From NCBI GenBank assembly GCA_963169325.1, contig CAUJEY010000329.1, positions 1 to 42,992 on the forward strand: a stretch of DNA of 42,992 nt, read 5' to 3'. Each line of letters starts with the position of its first letter. Within the stretch, counting starts at the first letter, position 1. A program made the translations under genes and the position numbers. Source of the stretch: Bacteroidota bacterium (lineage in GTDB: Bacteria; Bacteroidota; Bacteroidia; Chitinophagales; Saprospiraceae). The notes beneath the pieces are model-generated. The model searched no databases. It saw only the letters and a list, made by a program, of their open reading frames with translations, and had not been told where the DNA came from. Positions 23,585 through 32,615 of the stretch are shown here, piece by piece.

Positions 23585-25759
23585 ATGAAAAAATTCATTT
23601 TTTTGTTTGTCGTGGCACTGTTTGCCACCACCGCTTTTGCGCAATTCCGGTATCCCGCTACCAAAACGGTGGATGCTAAAGACACCTACTGGGGCGTCAC
23701 CTATACCGACCCCTACCGCTGGCTCGAAGACATGAAAGACCCCGAAGTCAATACGTGGTTCAAAGCCCAGGCTGATTTGACAAATGCCACGATGAATACC
23801 ATAGCCGGCAGGGATGAATTGATCGCCGAATGGCGAAAATTGGACAAACTGCAACCGCCGCAAATCTATTTCCCGATAAAAGAAGGGGGCCGCATATTTT
23901 ACCAAAAAAGAATGCCCGGCGAAAAGGTGAGTAAGGTTTATTTCCGTGAAAACATGGACGCTCCGGAGCAATTGCTTTTCGACCCCCTTGGTTATCTGGA
24001 AGGCAAAACCCTCTCCGTTCAGCAAATTGCACCCAGTTACGACGGCAAAAAACTGCTCATCGGCTACGCTGAAAACGGCGCGGAAGTGCAGACCATACAA
24101 GTGCTGAACGTGGATACCAAGCAGTTTTTGCCCGACGTAATACCCGCGACAGCCGGTATTGGCGGTTGGACGTTCGACAACAAGGCATTTACGTATATGT
24201 GGATAAAATCGGCGGATAATACCGACCCAAGCGCCCGTTTAAATCCTAAAACCAAGTTGCATACCTTGGGCGCCGACCCCAAAGCCGATCTCGATTTTTT
24301 CAGCAATGAAGCCTATCCCGAATTGAAAATAGAAGAAAAAGTATATCCTTATACGTTTTTATTAAAGGATTCCAGGAAGTACATCTTTGCCGGCGAAGGA
24401 ACGGTTCAAAACGAATTGAAAATGTATTATGCGCCCATTTCACAATTCAATTCGGGAAAAATACAATGGAAAACACTGTGTACCCCTGCCGATAAATTGG
24501 TGCGCAGCAGCGATATTGTCGGCGACAAGATGTTCGCTATCACACATAGTGGCGCTAAAAAATATAAACTCGTTTCTGTAGATTTGAAAAACCCCGATTG
24601 GTCGAAAGCGAAAGTGATTGCGCCCGAAAAATCAATGGTGCTGGAGCGTTTTACCCGTTGCAAAGATTACCTGCTACTCAGTTACAACGATGGCATAAAT
24701 ACCCATTTTTACAAGTACAATTTGACCACGGGAGCAATGACTGAAGTCAAATTGCCCTTTACAGGTTCGGCATATGCCTTCTGCATGGATACCAAAACCA
24801 ATGAGTTTTACGTGGGTATTACTTCCTGGAATAAGCCCTTCACCGTGTTTGTTTACAAGGCTGAAACAGACAAGTTTTCGCCCAGCCCACTCTTTCCGGC
24901 GCCGGTTTATCCCGACGAATACAAAGACCTCGTGGTGGAAGAAGTGGAAGTAAAAGGACATGACGGCGTAATGGTACCACTTTCCATTATCTATAAAAAA
25001 GGCATTAAAAAAGACGGCTCCAATGTCTGTTTGATGGAAAGCTATGGCGCTTATGGCTACGGTATGTCGCCTTATTTTAGTGCGGAATTGAATTCATTGG
25101 CAGTAAAAGGTGTAGTTATTGCCATACCGCATGTGCGTGGCGGCGGCGAAAAAGGCGAAGATTGGTACAAAGCCGGTTATAAAACTACCAAGCCCAATAC
25201 CTGGAAGGACTTTATCAGTTGTGCCGAATACCTCATTAAAAATGGCTACACCCAATCTTCGAAATTGGGCGGCACCGGCACCAGCGCAGGCGGCATTTTA
25301 ATCACCCGAGCCATTACCGAGCGTCCCGATTTATTTGCTGCCGCCGTAAACAACGTGGGTTGTTCCAATGCCATGCGTTTGGAGTTTTCATCGAATGGCC
25401 CCGTCAATATTCCTGAATTCGGCACGGTCACAGACAGCGTGGAGTGCAAAGCCTTGTATGAAATGGACGGCATGCAACACGTGAAGAAGGGCGTAAAATA
25501 CCCTGCGGTCATGAGCGTGGGCGGCTGGACCGACCCACGGGTGGTGGTATGGCAGCCGGGCAAATTTGTCGCGGCCGCACAGCAAGCCTCTACCTCCGGC
25601 AAACCCGTATTGATGAAAGTAAACTACGACAACGGGCATTTCACGGAAGACCGGGAAGTCACTTTCGCCAATTTCGCCGATCAGTATGCCTTTGTGATGT
25701 GGCAATGCGGGCATCCGGATTTTCAGGTAAAAAAAGAAATACGCGCTGAAAAGAATTAA
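23585..25759 (+). CDS. Exported prolyl oligopeptidase (peptidase family S9A)
   Basis: A 724-residue serine peptidase that should cleave after proline in short peptides, here with a signal peptide (1-19, ending AFAQ) implying a periplasmic location. The N-terminal segment (TYWGVTYTDPYRWLEDMKDPEVNTW) is diagnostic for S9A. A seven-bladed propeller occupies about 80-440 and the alpha/beta-hydrolase domain about 450-724. The triad is readable: Ser567 in GGTGTSAGG, Asp650 in GGWTDPRV and His685 in NYDNGHFTE. The oxyanion region VIAIPHVRGGGEKGEDWYKAG is intact. Length matches the family. A second 3' end of such a gene survives as a relic at 27294-27359, on the far side of the M20 gene. Confidence 0.95.
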   Translation: MKKFIFLFVVALFATTAFAQFRYPATKTVDAKDTYWGVTYTDPYRWLEDMKDPEVNTWFKAQADLTNATMNTIAGRDELIAEWRKLDKLQPPQIYFPIKEGGRIFYQKRMPGEKVSKVYFRENMDAPEQLLFDPLGYLEGKTLSVQQIAPSYDGKKLLIGYAENGAEVQTIQVLNVDTKQFLPDVIPATAGIGGWTFDNKAFTYMWIKSADNTDPSARLNPKTKLHTLGADPKADLDFFSNEAYPELKIEEKVYPYTFLLKDSRKYIFAGEGTVQNELKMYYAPISQFNSGKIQWKTLCTPADKLVRSSDIVGDKMFAITHSGAKKYKLVSVDLKNPDWSKAKVIAPEKSMVLERFTRCKDYLLLSYNDGINTHFYKYNLTTGAMTEVKLPFTGSAYAFCMDTKTNEFYVGITSWNKPFTVFVYKAETDKFSPSPLFPAPVYPDEYKDLVVEEVEVKGHDGVMVPLSIIYKKGIKKDGSNVCLMESYGAYGYGMSPYFSAELNSLAVKGVVIAIPHVRGGGEKGEDWYKAGYKTTKPNTWKDFISCAEYLIKNGYTQSSKLGGTGTSAGGILITRAITERPDLFAAAVNNVGCSNAMRLEFSSNGPVNIPEFGTVTDSVECKALYEMDGMQHVKKGVKYPAVMSVGGWTDPRVVVWQPGKFVAAAQQASTSGKPVLMKVNYDNGHFTEDREVTFANFADQYAFVMWQCGHPDFQVKKEIRAEKN

Positions 25760-25817
25760 ACCCATGGCAACATGAGTTACCCCTTCATTTCATCAACAAT
25801 TAAACCGGCATTCAGCC

Positions 25818-27269
25818 ATGAAAAAACGCTTTGCCTTTGCCATCCTTTTTTGTGGGTTGCAAGTTACCCTTTTCGCACAACAAAAACCTGCGCCAGCCTT
25901 GTCTCCCCACAAACAAGCCGTTTTGAAATCCGTCGAAGCCCATGAAAAAGACCTCGTCCGCCTCAGCGACCAGGTTTGGGGTTTCGCCGAAACAGCGCTC
26001 CGGGAACACCAATCCGCCAAGGTGCTTGCCGACTACGCCGAGACGCAGGGTTTCCGGGTGGAGCGGGGCGTGGCTGGAATGCCCACCGCTTTTATTGCCA
26101 GCTACGGCAGCGGCAAGCCCATCATCGGCATTCTCGGCGAATACGACGCCTTACCGGGGCTTTCACAAAAGGCGGCCCCTCAAAAAGAACCCTTGCAGGA
26201 GGGCGCTGGTGGTCACGGCTGCGGGCACAACATGTTCGGCCCAGGGAGCCTCGGCGCCGCCATTGCCATCAAAGAATTGATGCAAGGTGGAAAACTAAAA
26301 GGCACCATTCGCTTCTACGGCACACCCGCCGAAGAAGCCATCGGCGGAAAAACGTACATGGCACGGGAAGGCCTGTTCAACGACCTCGACGCCTGCCTCG
26401 ACTGGCATCCGGACGACAAGACAGAGGCTTATGCGCAAAGTTCGCAGGCGATGGTCAGTTACAATATCGAGTTTCGGGGCAAGGCAGCCCACGCAGCCTA
26501 CGACCCCTGGAACGGGCGCAGCGCCCTCGACGCCGTAGAACTTTGCCTGCACGGGTTGAACCAGCTGCGAGAGCACGTCAAGCCGAGCGTCCGCATCCAT
26601 TATGTCATCAAGAACGGCGGCGATGTGCCCAACGTCGTGCCTGATTTTGCAAAAATCAATCTTTGGGTCAGGGACAGCGATCGCAAGGGTATCGAAGAAA
26701 TCTGGCCCCGTGTGGAGCAAATCGTCGAAGGTGCAGCGATGATGGCGGGCGTGGAGTCGAAACTCACGCTTGAATCCGGCATGTGGGAATTGCTCGTCAA
26801 CCGGACAGGCGCCGAAGCCTTGCAAAAAAACCTGGAATTGCTCGGCGAAATCAACTACACGCCCGAGGAAATGGAGTTTGCCAAAAAAATCCAGGCGGCC
26901 ACCAGCGTCGAACAAATCGGGCTTGACGGCAAAATCAAACCCCTGCGGGAAACGATGAAAGACCCCGAAGGGGGCTCGACCGACGTAGCGGATGTGAGTT
27001 GGAACACACCGCAAATATCGCTTGTCGTTACGACTGCGGCCAAGAAAGCCCCCTGGCACAGTTGGGCGGTGGTCGCCTGCGGCGGGATGTCCATCGGGCA
27101 CAAGGGGATGGTATATTCGAGCAAAGCAATGGGCTTGACGATGGTGGATTTGTTTGAAAACGAGTCGCTCCGGCAGACCATGCGGGCGGAATTTTTGAAA
27201 AAAAAGGGGACGACGGTTTACAAAGTGCTGTTGCCGGATGGTCCGCCGCCGGTGCCGGAGAATCGTTAG
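25818..27269 (+). CDS. Exported M20 family amidohydrolase (AbgB-like)
   Basis: A 483-residue metallopeptidase-fold amidohydrolase with a signal peptide (1-21, ending LFAQQ). It should hydrolyse an amide such as p-aminobenzoyl-glutamate or an N-acyl amino acid with two zinc or manganese ions. Metal-site motifs: GEYDALPG, GGHGCGHNMFG, the PAEEAIGGK glutamate pair and the DWHPDD histidine. A dimerisation (lid) domain interrupts the catalytic domain at about 215-330 (FRGKAAHAAYDPWNGRSALDAVEL), as in M20D. The C-terminal SWNTPQ and PWHSWAV segments are typical of the aminobenzoyl-glutamate hydrolase subgroup. It sits 58 nt after the prolyl oligopeptidase, probably in one transcript. Confidence 0.92.
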   Translation: MKKRFAFAILFCGLQVTLFAQQKPAPALSPHKQAVLKSVEAHEKDLVRLSDQVWGFAETALREHQSAKVLADYAETQGFRVERGVAGMPTAFIASYGSGKPIIGILGEYDALPGLSQKAAPQKEPLQEGAGGHGCGHNMFGPGSLGAAIAIKELMQGGKLKGTIRFYGTPAEEAIGGKTYMAREGLFNDLDACLDWHPDDKTEAYAQSSQAMVSYNIEFRGKAAHAAYDPWNGRSALDAVELCLHGLNQLREHVKPSVRIHYVIKNGGDVPNVVPDFAKINLWVRDSDRKGIEEIWPRVEQIVEGAAMMAGVESKLTLESGMWELLVNRTGAEALQKNLELLGEINYTPEEMEFAKKIQAATSVEQIGLDGKIKPLRETMKDPEGGSTDVADVSWNTPQISLVVTTAAKKAPWHSWAVVACGGMSIGHKGMVYSSKAMGLTMVDLFENESLRQTMRAEFLKKKGTTVYKVLLPDGPPPVPENR

Positions 27270-27293
27270 TGGAGGGGCCATTAAAGAAGCCAT

Positions 27294-27359
27294 TATGCCT
27301 TTGTCATGTGGCAGTGTGGGCATCCGGATTTTCAGGTGAAAAAGGATGCTAAACCTTAA
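27294..27359 (+). pseudogene. 3' relic of a prolyl oligopeptidase gene
   Basis: Twenty-one codons and a stop read YAFVMWQCGHPDFQVKKDAKP, against YAFVMWQCGHPDFQVKKEIR at the end of the intact peptidase (from about 25686). The nucleotide match is close, with mostly third-position changes. No upstream part of the peptidase is adjacent; the M20 gene ends 24 nt before. It is the tail of a lost second peptidase copy. Confidence 0.88.
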
Positions 27360-27387
27360 CAATCTCTGAAATCAAAACAATAATATC

Positions 27388-28296
27388 ATGCAACGCAGAA
27401 ATTTCATCAAAACAGCGGCCTTATCTGCCATAGCCGTCAGCACCAGTGGCTTTATCCGTTTCGACGGCCAACGCTATGTCGGCGAATGCGAAACAACTTC
27501 AGATGTGTTAGGCCCTTTTTACCGACCCGACAGCCCGGTGCGGGAAAGCCTCCGGATTAAAGGCGAAAAAGGCGACTCGATTGAATTAATTGGAAAAATA
27601 TTGCACGACGACTGCTCCACGCCTTATAAGAATGCCAAAATAGAACTCTGGCATTGCGACGGCAACGGCGTTTATGACAACGAATCCGCCGATTTCAAAT
27701 ACCGGGGCACGGCTTATTCCGACCGCAAGGGCAACTATTCCTTCAAAACCATTTTGCCCGTCCCTTATGATGTGGGCGGCGGCAATTACCGCCCGGCGCA
27801 TTTCCACCTGATGATTACGGCTGAGGGTTACCAGCCCTTGGTGACACAGCTATATTTTGTGGGCGATCCCTGGATTGAAAAGGACAGCAGTTCATCTTCG
27901 CCTACCGCTAAAAGAAGAATCCTGGAGGTGCAGAACCGGCGCGACGGCAGCAAAAAAGTGGCATACAATGTCAGCATGGCCAAAAAAATGGCCGTCGAGC
28001 CGGCGGCTATGGGCTTGTTGGTCGGCAACTATACCAGCGAGAAAGACTCCAACAATAAAATGGAACTGTTCATAAAAGATAAACAACTGTGGATGAAGGG
28101 CGATAAATCGAATGGAATGCCCTTTGGGTTGAACCTCGAATTTGTGGGCGATAACACCTTTCAATTGCCCGGCATGCCTTTGGAGACCCTATCCTTTAAT
28201 TTTCAAATATTGCCTTATGGCGTGGTGAAATTGGTGGAGACTTATACCGACGATAAAGCGGAAAAGTCAGTAACGGTATATGTGCGGGAGATGTAG
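27388..28296 (+). CDS. Exported intradiol ring-cleavage dioxygenase-like protein with extra C-terminal domain
   Basis: A 302-residue protein with a Tat-like leader (QRRNFIKTAALSAIAV). Residues about 30-190 match the intradiol dioxygenase fold, which opens catechols between the hydroxyls with non-haem Fe(III). Predicted ligands are visible: Tyr in ELWHCDGNGVYDNES, and Tyr plus two His in GGGNYRPAHFHLMI; TQLYFVGDPW is also typical. An acidic/Ser-rich insert follows, then about 80 residues (GNYTSEKDSNNKMELFIKDKQLWMK) resembling the DUF3471-type beta-barrel seen at the end of some hydrolases, unusual for a dioxygenase. It is co-directional with the hydrolases on either side; the substrate cannot be read. 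Confidence 0.85.
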   Translation: MQRRNFIKTAALSAIAVSTSGFIRFDGQRYVGECETTSDVLGPFYRPDSPVRESLRIKGEKGDSIELIGKILHDDCSTPYKNAKIELWHCDGNGVYDNESADFKYRGTAYSDRKGNYSFKTILPVPYDVGGGNYRPAHFHLMITAEGYQPLVTQLYFVGDPWIEKDSSSSSPTAKRRILEVQNRRDGSKKVAYNVSMAKKMAVEPAAMGLLVGNYTSEKDSNNKMELFIKDKQLWMKGDKSNGMPFGLNLEFVGDNTFQLPGMPLETLSFNFQILPYGVVKLVETYTDDKAEKSVTVYVREM

Positions 28297-28341
28297 GGAA
28301 AACCATTTTATCGTCAATCAATCAAAAAATAAATTGTAAAA

Positions 28342-29580
28342 ATGCAATCAACATCATTTTTTCAACGACTCCTTTTGCTCCTTTTTATGGCAAGCGCTTT
28401 TGCCGTAAATGCCCAGGACAACAAGATCGTCATCGGTACCATTGACAGCGTCCAATCAAAAATATTGGGTGAACAACGAAAAGTCTGGATCCATGTACCG
28501 GACCAGGGTGCAAGCATTCAGCGCTATCCTGTGGTATATGTATTGGATGGCGATGGACATTTTTCGTCAGTAGTAGGTATGATTCAACAATTGAGTACGG
28601 GCGGCAATAACAATTGCCCCAAAATGATTGTGGTAGGCATTACGAACACAGACCGAACCAGGGACTTGACACCGACCCATATTGATGCCGACCCACCTTT
28701 TATGGACAGCACTTTTTCAAAAACATCGGGCGGCGGCGAAAACTTCATTGCCTTTATCGAAAAGGAATTGATGCCGCATATTGAGGCAAATTACCCAACG
28801 GCGCCCTATAAAATGCTCATTGGCCATTCCTTCGGCGGTTTGGCGGTGATGCAAACTTTTACCCATCACACCCATTTGTTCAATGCTTATGTCTGCATTG
28901 ACCCCAGTATGTGGTGGGATAAACAAACACTGCTGAAGCAAACCGAAAAAGCCCTGGCAGAAAGGAAATTTGAAGGAAAATCCTTGTATCTGGGCATCGC
29001 CAATACGTTGGAAGAAGGCATGGATATTAAAAAGGTACAAAAAGACACTTCCGGCGATTCGAGACATATCCGTTCCATATTGACACTGCAAGCCGCTTTG
29101 GAGAAAAATAAAAAAAATGGCTTAAAATATCGCGGCAAATACTATCCTGATGATACGCACGGCTCTGTGCCGCTCATAACCGAGTACGATGCGCTCCGCT
29201 TTTTCTTCGATTTTTTCCCCTTAAAATTCTCCATGCAAGATTTTACAGATTCTACTGGTGCGCTGGCGGATAAATATCGAAACCATTTTGCCAATTTGTC
29301 TCAAAAAATGAGCTACTCTATAAAGCCCGATGAAGCGGAAATCAATTACATGGGCTATGATTTTTTAAACAGAAAATTGTATAAAACAGCGGAGCGTCTT
29401 TTCAAACTCAATGTGGACAATTATCCGGAAAGTTTCAATGTCTATGACTCGTATGGCGATTATTTTATAGCCATAGGCGATCAGGCTAATGCGACTATCC
29501 AATTGAAAAAAGCCTTGGCAATCAAGGAAAATGAAGGTTCGAGGAAAAAATTGGAAGACCTTGAAGGTGCTGAAAAATGA
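28342..29580 (+). CDS. Exported alpha/beta-hydrolase esterase (Fes/IroE-like) with C-terminal TPR
   Basis: A 412-residue protein with a signal peptide (ending VNAQ). The hydrolase domain (about 25-300) belongs to the putative-esterase family that includes siderophore and feruloyl esterases: RYPVVYVLDGDGHF strand, MIVVGITNTDRTRDLTPTH, the nucleophile elbow LIGHSFGGLAV, a YVCIDPSMWW segment and a catalytic-His candidate in DDTHGSVPL. The last 90 residues (FLNRKLYKTAERLFKLNVDNYPESFNVYDSYGDYFIAIGDQANA) form TPR-like helices, a combination often seen in Bacteroidota esterases. It is 45 nt after the dioxygenase and probably co-transcribed. The ester substrate is unknown. Confidence 0.87.
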   Translation: MQSTSFFQRLLLLLFMASAFAVNAQDNKIVIGTIDSVQSKILGEQRKVWIHVPDQGASIQRYPVVYVLDGDGHFSSVVGMIQQLSTGGNNNCPKMIVVGITNTDRTRDLTPTHIDADPPFMDSTFSKTSGGGENFIAFIEKELMPHIEANYPTAPYKMLIGHSFGGLAVMQTFTHHTHLFNAYVCIDPSMWWDKQTLLKQTEKALAERKFEGKSLYLGIANTLEEGMDIKKVQKDTSGDSRHIRSILTLQAALEKNKKNGLKYRGKYYPDDTHGSVPLITEYDALRFFFDFFPLKFSMQDFTDSTGALADKYRNHFANLSQKMSYSIKPDEAEINYMGYDFLNRKLYKTAERLFKLNVDNYPESFNVYDSYGDYFIAIGDQANATIQLKKALAIKENEGSRKKLEDLEGAEK

Positions 29581-29603
29581 ACTGGGCTATTTGAGCCGTG
29601 TCA

Positions 29604-29922
29604 AACGCATCCGTGCTGGTCACCACCGCCGGGAAAAATAGACGTTCAGAACCAATGACCGTTGCGCTTGCCCGTTGGAAGCAAGGTTTGAAAGCAGATG
29701 GATAATGTCCAGTTTTGCTTTTCACAAAGAATAGGCGGCGAAACCACGGCGCATGAAACCGGGATTTTCTATTTTACCTCTCATGACGGCAAGGGCAAGC
29801 TCCTTTCAGAGGCATATATCCATTTTGAAGAATTGGTGGTAAAGCAGGGTGACAAATGGCAATGCATGATGGAATTCCAGAAATCTGTAGCTACCCGGGA
29901 AGAGTGGGATGCTTTGAAATAA
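29604..29922 (+). pseudogene. Frameshifted, truncated SnoaL/NTF2-like gene
   Basis: Two frames read on from one another. One reads SNASVLVTTAGKNRRSEP then ALARWKQGLKADG and hits a stop at about 29700. The other begins near 29697 with MDNVQFCFSQRIGGETTAHE and ends GDKWQCMMEFQKSV. Joined, they look like the C-terminal two thirds of a SnoaL-type NTF2 protein; the 5' third is absent. The indel is near 29695-29700. A short functional protein from ATG 29698 (74 residues) is possible but unlikely. Confidence 0.6.
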
Positions 29923-29965
29923 TCATAACCATTGTTATTCTATCTTTCGTAAAAATTCAACCTGA

Positions 29966-32314
29966 ATGAGAATTCATTTTTACTTGTTCGCATCCTACGC
30001 ACTGTTCCTACTCCTTGCAAATCAATCATTTGCACAAGACAACAGCCTGGGCGCCACGGCCAACCCCGAAGCCAAAGCCCGCCGCCAACCCATCCGGGAA
30101 GTCACCCTCACCGGTACCGGCTATGAACTGGGCCTGCAGCATGGCCAGATTTTCAAAAAAGAGATCGGTGAACTCATTGCCATGTTCAAAGAGAATACGA
30201 CCAGGGCAGTTGAAAAGGACGCCAACGAGGTAATAGCCGATTTTTACCAGAAAACAAGTTTCGATGCCGCTATAAAACAATGGACGCCAGACCTATACGA
30301 AGAAGTAAGAGGTATCGCTGATGGCGCCGGGCAGCCGTTCAACGATGTGATGGTGTTCAGCCTCCTCGATGAGTTTTGGGTCTATCAGAACAATATCAAA
30401 AACCACCACTGCAGCGGCGTGGGTGTGCCCGCACGTGACGGGAAGCCTGGCTACATCGCCCAGAACATGGACATCGAAGCCTATACAGATGGCTACCAGG
30501 TGCTGCTGCGCATCGCCCGGCACGGCGACCGCCCCGAACAGCTCATCCTGACGCACCCCGGCTGCATCGCCCTCAACGGCATGAACGAGACGGGCATCGG
30601 CGCCTGCATGAACACGCTGATGCAACTGAAAGCCAACACGACCGGGCTGCCCGTAGCCTTCATCGTACGCCGCATGCTCAGTACCACCGACAAAAACGAC
30701 CTGCTGGCTTTTATCCAAAACGTGCCGCACGCCTCCGGCCAGAACTATATCATCGGCATCCGGGAAGAGGTGTATGACTTTGAGGCTTCCGCCAATAAAG
30801 TGGTGCGTTTTGACCCCAAAAACGAAAACGGCACGGTCTGGCACACCAACCACCCGCTGGTGAACGACGACCTGAAACCCTGGTTCAAAAAATTCGACCC
30901 GACCCTGAAGCCGGAAGAAAAGCCCGTGAACTCCAATAGTTTCGTGCGTTTGGCGGCAGTGCAACGCAGGCTGACACCAAGTGGCGCCATCACCGACGCT
31001 GCCATTATGGAGGCGCTGCGCTCCAAGGACGATGCGAAATCCCCCGTTTGCGTCACCCCAAATCAATGGGGTCTTACCTTCGGTTCGGTCATCATGACGC
31101 TGACGGGAAAACCATTTTTACAAATCACCGCTGGGCCGCCGGATGAGTCGGAGTACGTGCGGGTGGAGTTTTCGGAAGGTTTTACAAAGGATTCCCCTGT
31201 TGCCCTTGCAACTCAAAAACCACGGGCAAGAGACATTGGAATCCCTTTCAACGGTACAACAGGTAAATTCAATTCCATAACCGACGTAAAAGGGGTTGAG
31301 GTTGGTTATAGCACTATCATTTCAGGGGAAGGCAAAAACATAAGAGGAAAAGGCCCGGTCAGGACGGGCGTGACGGCCATCTTGCCGAGGGGCATGACCA
31401 ACAATCCCGTTTTTGCCAACTGGTATTCGCTGAACGGCAATGGCGAAATGACTGGAACGACCTGGATAACAGAATCCGGTTTTTTGGAAGGCCCAATCAT
31501 GATTACCAATACAAACAGCGTGGGCGTTGTGCGGGATGCCGTGCTGAAATGGTACGTGAAAACGGGTTGGTATAAAGAGGATTTTTGGTACACCTATCCG
31601 GTCGTTGCCGAAACTTATGATGGCTTCCTCAATGACATCTATGGCTTTCACGTAAAAGAAGAAAATGCTTATGAAGCATTGGAAAGTGCAAAGTCCGGGT
31701 TCATCAAGGAGGGAAATGTGGGAGGCGGCACGGGCATGATGTGCCTGGGCTTCAAAGGCGGCACAGGCACGGCTTCCAGAATCGTAAAAATAGGGGACTC
31801 GACCTTTACGGTCGGCGCATTGGTGCAATCAAATTTTGGGAGCAAGCGCCATTTTGCGATCGCTGGAGTGCCCATTGGGCAAGAATTGAAAGACACCCTG
31901 AACTATGAATTCAAAGCACCACCCTCTTATCAACCGGGCGATGGGTCTATTATCGTGGTGGTTGCTACCGATGCGCCCTTATTGCCCCATCAGTTAAAAA
32001 GAATTGCCGCACGGGTGCCGCTGGGAATAGGCATCATGGGTGGGCGTGGCGAAAACGGTTCGGGCGACATATTCATTGCTTTTTCAACCGCCAACCCATC
32101 AGCGTTTCAGCGGGAAAATTTTACAAAAATTGATGCGTTGCCCAATGACTTAATCAATCCATTATTTGATGCAACCGTCCAGGCCGTTGAAGAAGCCATT
32201 ATCAATGCGATGGTTGCGGCAGAAACAATGCAAGGCATTAATGGAAACAAAGCTTATGCGCTTCCGCATCAATTAGTCACTGACCTTTTGAAGAAATACA
32301 ATAAGATTAAATAA
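29966..32314 (+). CDS. Exported fusion: C45 acyltransferase-like domain plus P1 (DmpA) aminopeptidase domain
   Basis: A 782-residue protein with a signal peptide (1-23, ending SFAQ). Residues about 40-405 match peptidase family C45 / acyl-CoA:6-aminopenicillanate acyltransferase: GTGYELGLQHGQ, then NHHCSGVGVPARDG with nucleophile candidate Cys149, and HPGCIALNGMNETGIG. Residues about 415-782 match family P1 (DmpA/BapA L-aminopeptidase): ARDIGIPFNGTTG, ITDVKGVEVGYST, GPIMITNTNSVGVVRDA, EGNVGGGTGMMCLGFKGG followed by TGTASRIV (nucleophile expected at 602-604), VQSNFG and VVVATDAPLLPHQL. Both domains are close to full family length, so this is a fusion of two self-processing amidohydrolase types. 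TATCTTTC at 29941 is a weak -7 candidate. The first half is visibly richer in G+C than the second. Confidence 0.85.
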   Translation: MRIHFYLFASYALFLLLANQSFAQDNSLGATANPEAKARRQPIREVTLTGTGYELGLQHGQIFKKEIGELIAMFKENTTRAVEKDANEVIADFYQKTSFDAAIKQWTPDLYEEVRGIADGAGQPFNDVMVFSLLDEFWVYQNNIKNHHCSGVGVPARDGKPGYIAQNMDIEAYTDGYQVLLRIARHGDRPEQLILTHPGCIALNGMNETGIGACMNTLMQLKANTTGLPVAFIVRRMLSTTDKNDLLAFIQNVPHASGQNYIIGIREEVYDFEASANKVVRFDPKNENGTVWHTNHPLVNDDLKPWFKKFDPTLKPEEKPVNSNSFVRLAAVQRRLTPSGAITDAAIMEALRSKDDAKSPVCVTPNQWGLTFGSVIMTLTGKPFLQITAGPPDESEYVRVEFSEGFTKDSPVALATQKPRARDIGIPFNGTTGKFNSITDVKGVEVGYSTIISGEGKNIRGKGPVRTGVTAILPRGMTNNPVFANWYSLNGNGEMTGTTWITESGFLEGPIMITNTNSVGVVRDAVLKWYVKTGWYKEDFWYTYPVVAETYDGFLNDIYGFHVKEENAYEALESAKSGFIKEGNVGGGTGMMCLGFKGGTGTASRIVKIGDSTFTVGALVQSNFGSKRHFAIAGVPIGQELKDTLNYEFKAPPSYQPGDGSIIVVVATDAPLLPHQLKRIAARVPLGIGIMGGRGENGSGDIFIAFSTANPSAFQRENFTKIDALPNDLINPLFDATVQAVEEAIINAMVAAETMQGINGNKAYALPHQLVTDLLKKYNKIK

Positions 32315-32615
32315 AAACATAATCGGCTGTGCCAACCACCGTATCCACAACGATGCTTTTGTTCTTTCCAATCACAAATTCGCTCAGTCCGACGTGGCGT
32401 TTGTTCTTTCGGTTCCAGTCGTAGGTATAGCCGAGTTGCGTGAAGGGATAACGATTGTAAAGCGTAGTATCGGAAAAGGATTTACGGGTTTGTTCAATCA
32501 ACCAGACCAGGTTTTCACAATCTTGGCCGGCACCTTTGGGGATTATAAGTTCACAACTGCTATCGGTCACCTCCGTGTCCCCAACGGAACCGCCAATCCA
32601 GTTTGCCGACGGCAT
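32315..32615 (-). pseudogene. C-terminal fragment of an unidentified gene, cut by an IS5-type remnant
   Basis: The minus strand reads an open stretch ending YVFI, stop, at about 32310. Its last 75 residues look like genuine protein (CELIIPKGAG, SFSDTTLYNRYPFTQLGYTY, GLSEFVIGKNKSIVVDT). Its apparent ATG at 32615 lies in the adjoining transposase remnant, in a different frame from that remnant's own reading. I infer the 3' end of a former gene whose 5' part was removed. The family is not recognised. Confidence 0.5.

Noticed and set aside
26295-27362. Minus-strand open frame of 355 codons opposite the M20 gene
   Set aside because: Antisense shadow of a well-supported metalloamidase; no protein-like motifs.
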